A stretch of DNA of 64,000 nt from NCBI GenBank assembly GCA_964562685.1, contig CAZLUP010000010.1, positions 1 through 64,000 on the forward strand, in the 5' to 3' direction. How positions within the stretch are numbered: the stretch's first letter is position 1; every line of letters begins with the position of its first letter. Positions 34,798-43,534 of this stretch are shown here, piece by piece. The notes under the pieces are model-generated. The model was not told where the DNA came from, did no database searches, and saw only the letters and a list, made by a program, of their open reading frames with translations. The DNA comes from Stanieria sp964562685. Lineage in GTDB: Bacteria; Cyanobacteriota; Cyanobacteriia; Cyanobacteriales; Xenococcaceae. The translations under genes were made by a program, and so were the position numbers.

Positions 34798-35145
34798 TTA
34801 TCTCGGCTCGATTAAAAGTTTTATTCCTGCTATAACTAAGTTAAGTTTCTCCGTCGTTAGATTACCTATTTTTTGCTGAAGATCGCTTTTGTTGACTGTA
34901 AGTATTTGCGAAATATTTACTACACTTGCTTTCGATAAATTTGCTTCCCCTTGTGCTAAAAAAACATTACCTGGCGAATTAGCACGTTTAAGATTAGACG
35001 TTATAATACAGACGGCAACGGTAGCAATTTTAGACTGGTTAAAAATATTATTCTGCACTACAACACAAGGTCTGCGATATCCTGGTTCGGAGGCTTTAGG
35101 TTTTCCTAAATCGACCCAATAAATTTCACCTTGTTCGATTACCAT
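34798..35145 (-). CDS. MazF/PemK-type endoribonuclease toxin
   Basis: A 115-residue MazF-like toxin that cleaves mRNA. It begins IEQGEIYWVDLGKPKASEPG with the family's conserved start of the beta barrel, then YRRPCVVVQNNIFN (RRPCVVVQ is diagnostic, with the catalytic Arg), VAVCIITSNLKRANSPGNV (the conserved Thr-Ser) and ASVVNISQILTVNKSDL. Its start overlaps the antitoxin stop by 7 bases, so the two are translationally coupled. Appears intact. Confidence 0.92.
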   Translation of the reverse strand: MVIEQGEIYWVDLGKPKASEPGYRRPCVVVQNNIFNQSKIATVAVCIITSNLKRANSPGNVFLAQGEANLSKASVVNISQILTVNKSDLQQKIGNLTTEKLNLVIAGIKLLIEPR

Positions 35146-35402
35146 TGCTCGATTACATTTTCAGCTACATAAGTCATTCCAGCTTGAATTATGTTCGATT
35201 CTTCTAAAGTAAGTGTTTCATCATCGTAAACTTGATTAATTTGAGCTAGAATCTGCTCGTTTTCTCGACGGCGAACGTATTCAGTTAAAGCTTCTGTGAC
35301 AACAGCACTACGACTAGTTCTCATTTCTCGGGCAATTTTATCAGTTTTTTCTAATAATTCTTGAGGTAGACTGACTGCTGTTTTAGCTGTGGGAGAATTC
35401 AT
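35139..35402 (-). CDS. ribbon-helix-helix antitoxin
   Basis: An 87-residue CopG/MazE-like antitoxin. Residues 6-50 form the RHH DNA-binding fold (TAVSLPQELLEKTDKIAREM, TSRSAVVTEALTEYVRR); the acidic C-terminus (QVYDDETLTLEESNIIQAG) would mask the toxin. I prefer ATG 35402 (MNSPTAKTAVSLP); an in-frame start nine codons upstream at 35429 would overlap the likely promoter. It binds the operon promoter and neutralises the downstream MazF-type toxin. Confidence 0.87.
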   Translation of the reverse strand: MNSPTAKTAVSLPQELLEKTDKIAREMRTSRSAVVTEALTEYVRRRENEQILAQINQVYDDETLTLEESNIIQAGMTYVAENVIEQW

Positions 35403-35552
35403 ATTTATTTTAAGAATACTAAAAGTCATACTTTAAGTATAACTATTTTGTAGAAGTAATGCTTAAGCACAATAGCATCTTGTACTTGTTGCAACAGTTT
35501 TTTAGAATACTATGTTGGTAAATACCATCGTTCTAGAAATTTTCTTAAAATC

Positions 35553-36203
35553 ATGTCATCAGTAGAAACTACATCCTTCTCCCAAGCTATTCCCATCGAA
35601 GCAATTCGCTACAACGAACAAGGATTAGTACCAGCTATAGCCCAAGATTATCTAGACGGTACAGTATTAATGATGGCATGGATGAATGCAGAATCTCTCC
35701 AAAAAACTTTGGAAACGGGAGAAACTTGGTATTGGAGTCGTTCTCGTCAAGAATTATGGCATAAAGGTGCAATTTCTGGACATATTCAGAAAGTTAAATC
35801 AATTCGTTACGATTGCGACAGCGATGCTTTATTGATTAGTATCGAACAAATTGGTGATATTGCTTGCCATACAGGCGAGCGGAGTTGCTTTCATCAGGTA
35901 GACACTACTAGATCTGCACCACCAGCCGATACTTTATCAGAAGTATTTAGAGTTATTTGCGCTCGCAGAGATCATCCTATCGAAGAGTCTTACACTTGTA
36001 AATTATTGGCAGGAGGAGATAATAAAATTCTCAAAAAAATTGGCGAAGAAGCAGCAGAAGTTGTTATGGCGTGTAAAGATAATGACAGTAATGAGATCGC
36101 TTCTGAAGTAGCAGATCTTTTTTACCATACTTTAGTAGCTCTTGCTGCTCATCAGGTAGATTTACGCGATGTTTATCGACAATTGCAACAAAGAAGACGT
36201 TAA
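35553..36203 (+). CDS. hisIE: bifunctional phosphoribosyl-AMP cyclohydrolase / phosphoribosyl-ATP pyrophosphatase
   Basis: A 216-residue fusion catalysing steps 2 and 3 of histidine synthesis. HisI is at residues 15-110: MMAWMNAESLQKTLETGE, YWSRSRQELWHKG, the metal-binding YDCDSDALLISIEQ and ACHTGERSCFHQ. HisE is at residues 120-214: ESYTCKLLAGGDNKILKKIG and EEAAEVVMACKDND, the Glu-rich Mg site of the MazG-like fold. Length is typical for the fusion. Monocistronic here. Confidence 0.96.
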   Translation: MSSVETTSFSQAIPIEAIRYNEQGLVPAIAQDYLDGTVLMMAWMNAESLQKTLETGETWYWSRSRQELWHKGAISGHIQKVKSIRYDCDSDALLISIEQIGDIACHTGERSCFHQVDTTRSAPPADTLSEVFRVICARRDHPIEESYTCKLLAGGDNKILKKIGEEAAEVVMACKDNDSNEIASEVADLFYHTLVALAAHQVDLRDVYRQLQQRRR

Positions 36204-36206
36204 GTT

Positions 36207-36262
36207 GCTGGTGCATTTAAGTTATTGGTTAAGAAAGCCAGGCAATTTAAATGCACATCAGC
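36207..36262 (+). terminator. stem-loop downstream of hisIE
   Basis: GCTGGTGCATTTAA and TTAAATGCACATCAGC form a long, nearly complete stem around a 26-base loop, right after the hisIE stop. It could act as a terminator or mRNA stabiliser. Confidence 0.5.
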
Positions 36263-36315
36263 CTAATTTATCACTTGAACTACACTTGGTAGACGAAATT
36301 AGCTTTTAACTTTTA

Positions 36316-36555
36316 TTAAACACTTGTTGCAGTTTTTTGAGAAGATAAATGTTCTTGATATTTAGGATCCAACCAACACAGCGGTAAAGATTCACCTGAA
36401 GGAAATATTAAATTAGATTTGGCAAAAGTTTCAGGATCTTGCATTTCTTCACCAGCATGAAATCGACCTGTAATTTCTTGTTTACAAGGATCATAAATAT
36501 CTTCCAAATCTAAAATTTCTACTAAATCACTACTATGTTTATGTTTTAAAAACAT
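36316..36555 (-). CDS. small conserved hypothetical protein
   Basis: A 79-residue soluble protein with a clear ribosome site (GGAGGGCTT before ATG 36555). Readable parts are LVEILDLEDIYDPCKQEITG, FHAGEEMQDPETFAKS, LIFPSGESLPLCWLDPKYQ. Cyanobacteria encode similar small proteins of unknown function. No membrane span. One cysteine in each half. The 334 bases upstream (36556-36889) hold no gene. Confidence 0.7.
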   Translation of the reverse strand: MFLKHKHSSDLVEILDLEDIYDPCKQEITGRFHAGEEMQDPETFAKSNLIFPSGESLPLCWLDPKYQEHLSSQKTATSV

Positions 36556-36889
36556 AAGCCCTCCTTAATTAATCTTGAGAAATTACGTATTACTTTTTTA
36601 CTTTAGGTCATCTTTTTCTCTAAAATTCAGTTTTATCTATAAAATGAAACTTTTTCTAGTAATTACATAATCTCTCGTCCTGCTACTTTCACGCTAGCAT
36701 AGGTTTTGATTGATAAATATTAAAAATAAAAGTATTACTTATGCTAGATGACAAAGACTTGTAATGATCTAAGTTATTTTTCTTTTATTAAGAATACATT
36801 CAAGAAACCATAACATTTTTCTAAATTTACTTCGATCAAAAAGGTTCTGTATTAGCATAAAAGTATAGTCTCAATTGGTAGATCGGCAA

Positions 36890-37243
36890 ATGGGCAGCAT
36901 CATTAAAGCGATCACTGGTACTCTCATTATCTCTAGCCTATTGGAACTGAGTTTATTTGCCAACACTACTCAGGCACAAACGACTACAGTAGTTAATAAT
37001 CAAGTTAATGAGATACCAATAGACGATCAAGCTCGTTACTTGAAGGGTTTAGAAAACAGAAGTTCCTCCGATTGGAATTTTGCGGTAGGAGGAGGGGAAT
37101 TCAGCGAGAATAGCTATCAACTAACTCTATCTCAACCAGATGTCCGTATTATTGAGCAAAATCAACCAGAATGGCGCAATACTGGTAAAGATGCTACTTA
37201 CTCTATACTTGTAGACGTGTATAATTTTTCTCCTGAAGAATAA
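36890..37243 (+). CDS. secreted hypothetical protein
   Basis: A 117-residue protein with a Sec signal peptide (IIKAITGTLIISSLLELSLF, probable cleavage after NTTQAQ, about residue 30). The mature part is about 87 residues without cysteines and includes RYLKGLENRSSSDWNFAVGG and SYQLTLSQPDVRIIEQNQPE. I selected ATG 36890 because it places the signal peptide at the N-terminus; a TTG at 36875 is possible. The family is not recognised. It lies between a hypothetical gene and tmRNA with no operon partner. Confidence 0.65.
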   Translation: MGSIIKAITGTLIISSLLELSLFANTTQAQTTTVVNNQVNEIPIDDQARYLKGLENRSSSDWNFAVGGGEFSENSYQLTLSQPDVRIIEQNQPEWRNTGKDATYSILVDVYNFSPEE

Positions 37244-37382
37244 TTAACAATATAATGTTGTCTACTACCTATACAAAAGATTTATTAAACAATAAAAAGG
37301 TTGTTCGCTGAAATCAAGCAAAAAATCTCAATCAAAAACATTCGACAATTGAGTCTATCAAAGCTTGAAAAAACAATTTTAA

Positions 37383-37762
37383 TGGAGCCGAGCAGAGTCG
37401 AACTGCTGTCCAGACTGGATATTAACTTTCCGCTCATTCACAGGTTTAGCTCTTCTGATCCTCAGAGCGGGAACCATCTCTTATCCCTGATGGCGGGATA
37501 TCTAGTGAAGTCTTTATCTTTCAGTCGACTAGATACAACTAAAAGATGCATCCGTTGGGGGTTAAACTTTTAGTCCTTAACGGAGTCAAACTAAAAGCGA
37601 GCAAGTCTAGTTTAGACCTAGGCTAATACCGCCTGACGCTCAAATTTTACGATGTTATTCGCAGTTACTTTTTTTGTTGAGCCTGGATTTGCGAGAGTGG
37701 ACTCCCTCTCGACCTGCGTCACGAGTTAGCTTTCGCCAACCTGTCGAAACCGTTACGGCCCC
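37383..37762 (-). ncRNA. ssrA: transfer-messenger RNA (tmRNA)
   Basis: The minus strand starts GGGGCCGTAACGGTTTCGAC and ends in a tRNA-like 3' half (GGACAGCAGTTCGACTCTGC then CGGCTCCA with encoded CCA). The 5' GGGGCC pairs with the 3' GGCTCC to form the acceptor stem. The tag reading frame (about 37665-37620) encodes ANNIVKFERQAVLA followed by a stop, close to known cyanobacterial tags. It rescues stalled ribosomes with SmpB. Length is about 380 nucleotides. Confidence 0.96.
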
Positions 37763-37921
37763 TTGTGCATTTATATTATTTATTGTAGCGATTTTAGCAA
37801 AAATTGACAACGTTACAAAAGATTGAGTAGTACTAATCTTGGTATCTTTCCGCGAGAAGATCGCTTTATATTAATTAAATTGTGTTGCAAAATCACTCGA
37901 TAAGTAAATCCAGATACGATC

Positions 37922-38908
37922 ATGTTTCCTATTAATCGCCCTCGCCGTTTACGTCAAAATGCTCAATTGCGCCGTATGGTGCAAGAAACCCTACTTACTG
38001 CTAATGATTTAATTTATCCTCTTTTTGCTGTCCCAGGGGAAGCAGTGGCAGTGGAAGTCAAATCTATGCCTGGAGTGTATCAACTTTCCGTAGATAAGAT
38101 TGTGGAAGAAGCTAAAGAGGTTTACGATTTGGGAATTCCCGCGATTATTCTCTTTGGCATTCCTGAAAATAAAGATGCAGATGCTACTGGTGCGTGGCAT
38201 GATTGTGGCATTGTCCAAAAAGCAGCAACTGCTGTTAAGGAGGCTGTACCAGATTTAGTAGTGATTGCTGATACTTGTTTGTGTGAATATACTTCTCATG
38301 GTCATTGTGGTTACTTAGAAGTAGGAGACTTAACAGGTAGAGTTTTAAACGATCCAACTTTAGAATTACTCAAAAAAACGGCAGTTTCTCAAGCGAAAGC
38401 AGGGGCAGATATCATTGCACCTTCTGGAATGATGGATGGATTTGTTCAAGCGATTAGAGAAGGATTGGATGAAGCTGGTTTTCAAGACACTCCCATTCTT
38501 TCCTATGCAGCTAAATACGCTTCTGCTTATTATGGCCCTTTCCGTGATGCTGCTGAATCTTCTCCTCAATTTGGCGATCGCAGAACTTATCAGATGGATC
38601 CTGCTAATGGTAAAGAAGCCCTCAAAGAAGTTTATTTAGATATTGCTGAAGGGGCAGATATGTTAATGGTAAAACCTGCCTTATCCTATATGGATATTAT
38701 TTGGCGAGTGAAAGAAATTACTAATTTACCTGTAGCTGCTTACAATGTTTCTGGTGAATATTCAATGGTTAAAGCTGCTGCCTTGAATGGTTGGATTGAT
38801 GAGAAAAAAGTAACTTTAGAAACTTTGACTAGTTTTAAACGTGCAGGTGCAGATTTGATTTTGACTTATCATGCCAAAGATGCCGTGCGTTGGTTGAATG
38901 AATCGTAA
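37922..38908 (+). CDS. hemB: porphobilinogen synthase (5-aminolevulinate dehydratase)
   Basis: A 328-residue enzyme that condenses two 5-aminolevulinate molecules to porphobilinogen for haem and chlorophyll. The metal site DTCLCEYTSHGHCG (about residues 118-131) has the Cys triad of Zn-dependent enzymes. The two active-site lysines are in SYAAKYASAYYGPFRDA (about 198) and MLMVKPALSYMDII (about 251, the Schiff base). Allosteric RxxxD-type residues follow in GEYSMVKAA. Full length, monocistronic, divergent from tmRNA and convergent with the Zorya-like operon. Confidence 0.97.
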   Translation: MFPINRPRRLRQNAQLRRMVQETLLTANDLIYPLFAVPGEAVAVEVKSMPGVYQLSVDKIVEEAKEVYDLGIPAIILFGIPENKDADATGAWHDCGIVQKAATAVKEAVPDLVVIADTCLCEYTSHGHCGYLEVGDLTGRVLNDPTLELLKKTAVSQAKAGADIIAPSGMMDGFVQAIREGLDEAGFQDTPILSYAAKYASAYYGPFRDAAESSPQFGDRRTYQMDPANGKEALKEVYLDIAEGADMLMVKPALSYMDIIWRVKEITNLPVAAYNVSGEYSMVKAAALNGWIDEKKVTLETLTSFKRAGADLILTYHAKDAVRWLNES

Positions 38909-38930
38909 AATAATTTAGGGCGATTGAATA

Positions 38931-38958
38931 GTAGAGGCAATTCGCGAATTGCCCCTAC
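38931..38958. terminator. palindrome between convergent hemB and zorC-like gene
   Basis: GTAGAGGCAATTCG-CGAATTGCCCCTAC pairs with a single mismatch. Its position between convergent genes suits a bidirectional terminator, though it also resembles a cyanobacterial dispersed repeat. Confidence 0.55.
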
Positions 38959-39015
38959 ACAAACATCTAAAAAAATTATTGTAGTTAAGCAAGATTAAAT
39001 ATCTTTTAAACTGAT

Positions 39016-40515
39016 TCAGAAAGTTTGATTGTCTTGACAAAATTGTCTAGCTTCTTGTTCTAATCTATTAATTTCTCTTTGCCAGTATTCTAATTTGGAT
39101 CGTCGTTTTAGCCTGTTTTCAAAAGAAGGTTCTGGTAGTCCTGTTTGAGAATGATACTTGCTATATCTATCAGGTAAACCCATAAAATATTGTGTACCTT
39201 GATTTGGACGAATATTATTTTTTCTTAGCCATTGTTCACAATAATATTGCCATATAAATTCGTGATCGTGGACTTCTCCACCAAGGCAGCGCAGTCTTTT
39301 GACAGATAATTCGTGAGAATGAAAAAGTTGCTTTTCTAAAATAAAATCATTTTTAAACAAACGAGTTTCACTACCATTACCTCGAAAAAATTCGACAAGA
39401 AACCATTCACCAAAATCAAAAATACAAACTTCGGTTGGACTGCTACCATCTTCAACTAAAATACTGATATCTTGATCGGCAAAATTATTTTCTAAAACTT
39501 TGACTGAAGATTGAGGTAATAAAATACGAATTCGTTCAAAGCGATCGCTATAATTAGCCCAGAATTCTTTTCTATTTTTTAGTCGGTTAGCTTCATATTC
39601 TTGTAAATATAATTTTTTTAAGATAACATCAACTAATTTTTGAAAATCTCGATAATTAACTGCACCAATCCATTTTTTGATAGCAGTTTTTGCAGTTGAG
39701 GAAAGTTCACTCCAACGAGAATTAATAACACCTGAACCATAATTTTGAGATATCCAACTAGCTAATTCTGAATGAGAGTGGGTTATTTCTGGAGAAGTAT
39801 TAATAAGTAAATAATCTATTGTTTTTAGCTCTTGTTCTCTAGACATTTGCTTTAAACAAAGCAATAACCATTCGATTTGTTGTTTGCTAGGATTCTTAGC
39901 TTTTGTAAACTGGATAGCAACATAGTCGAATGCCTGTTTAACAGCATTAATTTTATGGGGAAGATGATAATTGTTTAAAAGTTGTCGTGGAGTAAGTAAA
40001 TTTTGCCAACTTAATTTTGCTAGTTCAGAAGCAGGGAATGGTTGAGATAAAATATTAATAATTTGTACTGATACTTTTTCTGAATTAGTTTGAGCAATAA
40101 AAATACTAAAGCTGTTAATTAAAGAAGAAGCTAGGGTTTGATTATCTTCATTATAATGAAGTACTAAATCCCAAAATAAACGATGCTTTAACCAAGCATT
40201 ATGATTGGCTACTTTCCAAATTGCCTCAGAAGTGTTTTCTGCTTGTTCTGGATTTTGTAAATCCCATTCTTGTTTGAGATAAAGGCAATAAACCCACTCT
40301 AATAAGGTTATTCGATCAATTTGTGAGTTTTGAATATCTGAGATAATTTCATCTATTTTACGAAGTGGAGTTATGAAACTTTGAGGAATACAAGCGGGAA
40401 TTTGTAGTGATTGAGGAAAACCATTTTTGGTGTTATTCCCTGCTAATTTAATTAATTCTTCACAACGAACTTGAGTCAGAGGAGGTAAATTTAATTGAGA
40501 AAAATGAAAATTCAT
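39016..40515 (-). CDS. zorC: ZorC-like protein (EH_Signature type)
   Basis: A 499-residue soluble protein and last gene of a tight operon. Residues 1-300 are helical (FQKLVDVILKKLYLQEYEAN at the end of this part). Residues 310-440 resemble the EH_Signature domain of Zorya ZorC: NRKEFWANYSDRFERI, FDFGEWFLVEFFRGNG (candidate Glu375) and GGEVHDHEFIWQYYCEQWLR (candidate His416/His418). In type I Zorya, ZorC is a DNA-associated cytosolic component placed after ZorB, the same order as here. No nuclease or helicase motif is visible. It starts 2 bases after zorB. The assignment rests on motif pattern and gene order and is not certain. Confidence 0.68.
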   Translation of the reverse strand: MNFHFSQLNLPPLTQVRCEELIKLAGNNTKNGFPQSLQIPACIPQSFITPLRKIDEIISDIQNSQIDRITLLEWVYCLYLKQEWDLQNPEQAENTSEAIWKVANHNAWLKHRLFWDLVLHYNEDNQTLASSLINSFSIFIAQTNSEKVSVQIINILSQPFPASELAKLSWQNLLTPRQLLNNYHLPHKINAVKQAFDYVAIQFTKAKNPSKQQIEWLLLCLKQMSREQELKTIDYLLINTSPEITHSHSELASWISQNYGSGVINSRWSELSSTAKTAIKKWIGAVNYRDFQKLVDVILKKLYLQEYEANRLKNRKEFWANYSDRFERIRILLPQSSVKVLENNFADQDISILVEDGSSPTEVCIFDFGEWFLVEFFRGNGSETRLFKNDFILEKQLFHSHELSVKRLRCLGGEVHDHEFIWQYYCEQWLRKNNIRPNQGTQYFMGLPDRYSKYHSQTGLPEPSFENRLKRRSKLEYWQREINRLEQEARQFCQDNQTF

Positions 40516-40517
40516 TG

Positions 40518-41228
40518 TTATTTCTTTTTAGTTTCTTTTGGCTGAAGAAATTGTTCAAAATTTTCTCTACGGAATTGAAAACGAAAAACAACTTTGCGAT
40601 CGCTTGAGTTATCAATTTTTTGGTTAGCATCAATTTCACCACGACCAGATGCTAAGATTTTCTTTTTGAAGCGTTCTTTAGTAGCAAATTTAAGCTGATT
40701 GGACAAAATATAATCGGAAACAGCTAAAGCTCTCCGTAAACTTAATTCCATATTCTCTTGATCGGAACCTTTGGAACTGGTATGTCCTTCAATTACCACA
40801 CGAGTAATCTGACGCTCAAACAAATTATCTGAAAAGATAACGTTGCTGTAGATGGGAATAAATTGCTGAAGAAACTTTTTCCCTTCTGATTTAAGTTCAG
40901 CACTTCCCTCATCAAACAAAATGCGATCGCCAATACTGACATCTCCTGTTGCTGGATCGACTGTAAATAGACCTTTTCCTCCTATTTTTCCTTCTAAAGC
41001 GTTAAGAATTCTAATTGGTAGTTCATCAACTGCTTTTTTGTATTTTTCTAGTTGTATTTCTAATTGTTTTGCTCTTGTTATTTCTGTCTGAAGTTGAATT
41101 TGTACTGTAATAAATAAAAGAACAAAAATCATTAATACACTGGACATTAAATCACTAATCGATAAGTAAACTCCAGAATCTTGTTCTTCTGATTCCGTTT
41201 CTATTTCATAGTCAGGAAAATTACTCAT
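40518..41228 (-). CDS. zorB: ZorB-like MotB/OmpA-domain stator protein
   Basis: A 236-residue inner-membrane protein. After an acidic cytoplasmic N-terminus there is a single span (residues about 24-44, SISDLMSSVLMIFVLLFITV) preceded by Asp26, the position of the proton-conducting Asp in MotB and ZorB. The periplasmic part (about 95-225) is an OmpA-like peptidoglycan-binding domain: ILFDEGSAELKSEGKKFL, VVIEGHTSSKGSDQENMELS, RRALAVSDYIL and SSDRKVVFRFQFR. It overlaps the zorA-like gene by 4 bases (ATGA). With ZorA it should form an ion-driven complex anchored in the cell wall. Confidence 0.85.
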   Translation of the reverse strand: MSNFPDYEIETESEEQDSGVYLSISDLMSSVLMIFVLLFITVQIQLQTEITRAKQLEIQLEKYKKAVDELPIRILNALEGKIGGKGLFTVDPATGDVSIGDRILFDEGSAELKSEGKKFLQQFIPIYSNVIFSDNLFERQITRVVIEGHTSSKGSDQENMELSLRRALAVSDYILSNQLKFATKERFKKKILASGRGEIDANQKIDNSSDRKVVFRFQFRRENFEQFLQPKETKKK

Positions 41229-43480
41229 GATTCAATGCTCCCTTGACCGTTTTTCAATTCATTAGCAGCAGCTACTAAATATTGCGCTACACTCATCAAA
41301 CCGTGAGAATTTTGGTCAAGTTTTTGACAGACTTGAGCAGCAGCTAGGTCTAATTCTGTAAGGTTGTTACTATAAGATTCATGCACTTGCTGAAGATATT
41401 CAAATAGCTGTTTATTGCCTTGAATTAAAACATCGTTGAATTGATTGGTCATGTTTTGATAAGCTCTTTCTACCCGATTTGCTTCATTACCAATAGTTCG
41501 CGCTAGTTCGGTTAATTGACCTAAACGTTCACCAGAAGTTAATCCAAAGGTATTGGCAAGATTGCTAACCGTTTCTACTGTCTGTTTAATTTTTGCTATA
41601 CTCTGGTTGACTTGTTCGCTCATTTCCTGGCGTTTCTGAATTTCTTCATCGAAAGTATGTTGTAAATTGACAACTACTTGAGCTAATCCTTCACGCTGCT
41701 GACCTAAAGTATCGTTGAGTAAGTTATTCTGTTGAGTAAAAAATTCTGAGAGTGCAGCTTGATAATCGAGGCGAAATCTTTCTAACTCTTGTTGTACAGT
41801 CTGACGAGTATTTTTCAGCATGAAATCGATATTACTTAAAGTACCAAGCAGATTATCTTTTGCTTGATTCATTAATCCAGACGCTTCTTGTCCAACTGTT
41901 TTTAAAGTATTTGATTGATCTTGGAAAGCTGCGGTTGTTTCCAATAAAATCTGCCTAGTCTGGGATTCAACTCCTTCTAGCATTGCTTTTTGTTGTTCCG
42001 CTTGAGTAGACAATGCTGATTCCAAGTCTTCCCTAATGCCTCGGAAGGTTTTAGCTGCTTTATTGGCACTTTCAGCAAAAGCTTGTCTCTGTGCTTCCAT
42101 ACCAGCTACACTTTGAGCAACTGCTTCATTAATTTCTGAACCAACTTGTTCTAGAACACCTTTAGTTTCTTCACGAAAATCTTTGAGAATGATGTGTAAG
42201 CTAGTAGCAAATTGTTGAAGTTCTGTAAGAGTTTCTTTTTGGAAGGTTTGAATAGTTTCAACTGCTCCTGCTAAACTCTGAGTAATACCCCCTAGCTCAT
42301 TTTTCAATTCTCTGACAGCTTCAGAAGCTTCTTGGGTTAAGTTAGCACTTTGATCTAATCTTTCAACAACAGGTTCAATTAATTCACTGCGGAGTTGTTG
42401 AACCAATAATTCAACAGTCTGGGTTTGAGTTTCTTGTATTTCCCTAATTTTGCTCAAATCTTGAGCAACTGGAGCAAGAATTAACCTAAATTGTTCTGCT
42501 GTTTGAATTGCGATCGCTTCTGAAGTTAATTGAGGTAAATTAGTAGTATTTTCAACTAAATAATCAATTTGTTCTAATTTCTGACTAATAGGACTTATCA
42601 ATAACTTAAGCTCCTGATTAATTGCTTGAGCGATTGACTTCGGATTAAATTGCTCGTTTTGGATTTTTTGTAGTTTCTGAATTTCTTTTAACTGCTGAAC
42701 TAAAAGACTGTCTTCTGAAGCAAGTGCCTGTTTTACAGTATTGCCAATCGCATCGGGATGAAATTGACTTAAACCTTTAAGATTTTTTGCAACCTCTTCT
42801 AGTGTTTTAGCAGCATCTCGACTAGAGGTATGATCGAAACGAGAAAGAAGGCGTTCGGAAGTTTCTAAAAAAGCAACTTCACTGAGTTTTGTTCGCAGTT
42901 GATGACGATGTCTTTCTTTTTGTTTAGTCTGACGAGCAATAATAAACATTAAAGGTATTGCTCCAGAAAGTCCTGCTAGGGAAGTGAGGAAAGCAGTTTT
43001 CATACCCGAAAGCAATTGAGTACTCGCGTCAACTATTGTTTGAGGATCGCTTAAATTTTCAAGATTTACTCCAGCAATACCAAGAGATATACCCAGAAAA
43101 GTCCCAAAAATACCTAATGTTGTAAGTAATGTAGGTACAAAATAAACCGTGCTACGAGGTACTGGTTTACTTAAAATAGTTGGATAAGATAACAAGACAA
43201 AACGATTATCTTCTTTTCTTGGAATAAATTTTGAGCTTTCAAGTTGACCATCAACATGAATAAATAACCATTTTCTAATTTCTTCTCCTACTCCTTGATG
43301 TGGTATTTCTTGTTTTAATTGATTTTTTTTAAGACATTCGGTTGCTTCTTCAGTTAATTTCAACTCTTTTTTATAATCATTAACAGATTTTATCTCTGTC
43401 CATATAGCCCAAATTGCAACGGCAAAAATAAAAGCAACAAAAACTACATTTAATAGTAAGTTATTGAGCAAAAGTGTCAT
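41225..43480 (-). CDS. zorA: ZorA-like MotA/TolQ/ExbB channel protein with long helical tail
   Basis: A 751-residue membrane protein. Spans are at about residues 5-27, 112-137 (TLLTTLGIFGTFLGISLGIA, the GIFGTF signature of the MotA/TolQ/ExbB fold) and 162-184 (MKTAFLTSLAGLSGAIPLMF). Residues 190-751 are almost entirely helical and Gln/Glu-rich (for example LVVENTTNLPQ-like and QQKAMLEGVESQTRQILLET), consistent with the long intracellular tail tube of ZorA; flagellar MotA is only about 290 residues. The length is close to known ZorA proteins. Second gene of the operon, 54 bases after the 113-residue gene and overlapping zorB by 4 bases. Confidence 0.83.
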   Translation of the reverse strand: MTLLLNNLLLNVVFVAFIFAVAIWAIWTEIKSVNDYKKELKLTEEATECLKKNQLKQEIPHQGVGEEIRKWLFIHVDGQLESSKFIPRKEDNRFVLLSYPTILSKPVPRSTVYFVPTLLTTLGIFGTFLGISLGIAGVNLENLSDPQTIVDASTQLLSGMKTAFLTSLAGLSGAIPLMFIIARQTKQKERHRHQLRTKLSEVAFLETSERLLSRFDHTSSRDAAKTLEEVAKNLKGLSQFHPDAIGNTVKQALASEDSLLVQQLKEIQKLQKIQNEQFNPKSIAQAINQELKLLISPISQKLEQIDYLVENTTNLPQLTSEAIAIQTAEQFRLILAPVAQDLSKIREIQETQTQTVELLVQQLRSELIEPVVERLDQSANLTQEASEAVRELKNELGGITQSLAGAVETIQTFQKETLTELQQFATSLHIILKDFREETKGVLEQVGSEINEAVAQSVAGMEAQRQAFAESANKAAKTFRGIREDLESALSTQAEQQKAMLEGVESQTRQILLETTAAFQDQSNTLKTVGQEASGLMNQAKDNLLGTLSNIDFMLKNTRQTVQQELERFRLDYQAALSEFFTQQNNLLNDTLGQQREGLAQVVVNLQHTFDEEIQKRQEMSEQVNQSIAKIKQTVETVSNLANTFGLTSGERLGQLTELARTIGNEANRVERAYQNMTNQFNDVLIQGNKQLFEYLQQVHESYSNNLTELDLAAAQVCQKLDQNSHGLMSVAQYLVAAANELKNGQGSIES

Positions 43481-43534
43481 TATTTACTCCTGTTTTTAAA
43501 TAATTCTGTTGTTGTAAAATTGGGATTTATTTAA

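Noticed and set aside
37301..37573. Open frame of 90 codons on the plus strand
   Set aside because: It runs antisense through the 3' part of tmRNA, whose structure and tag explain the sequence.
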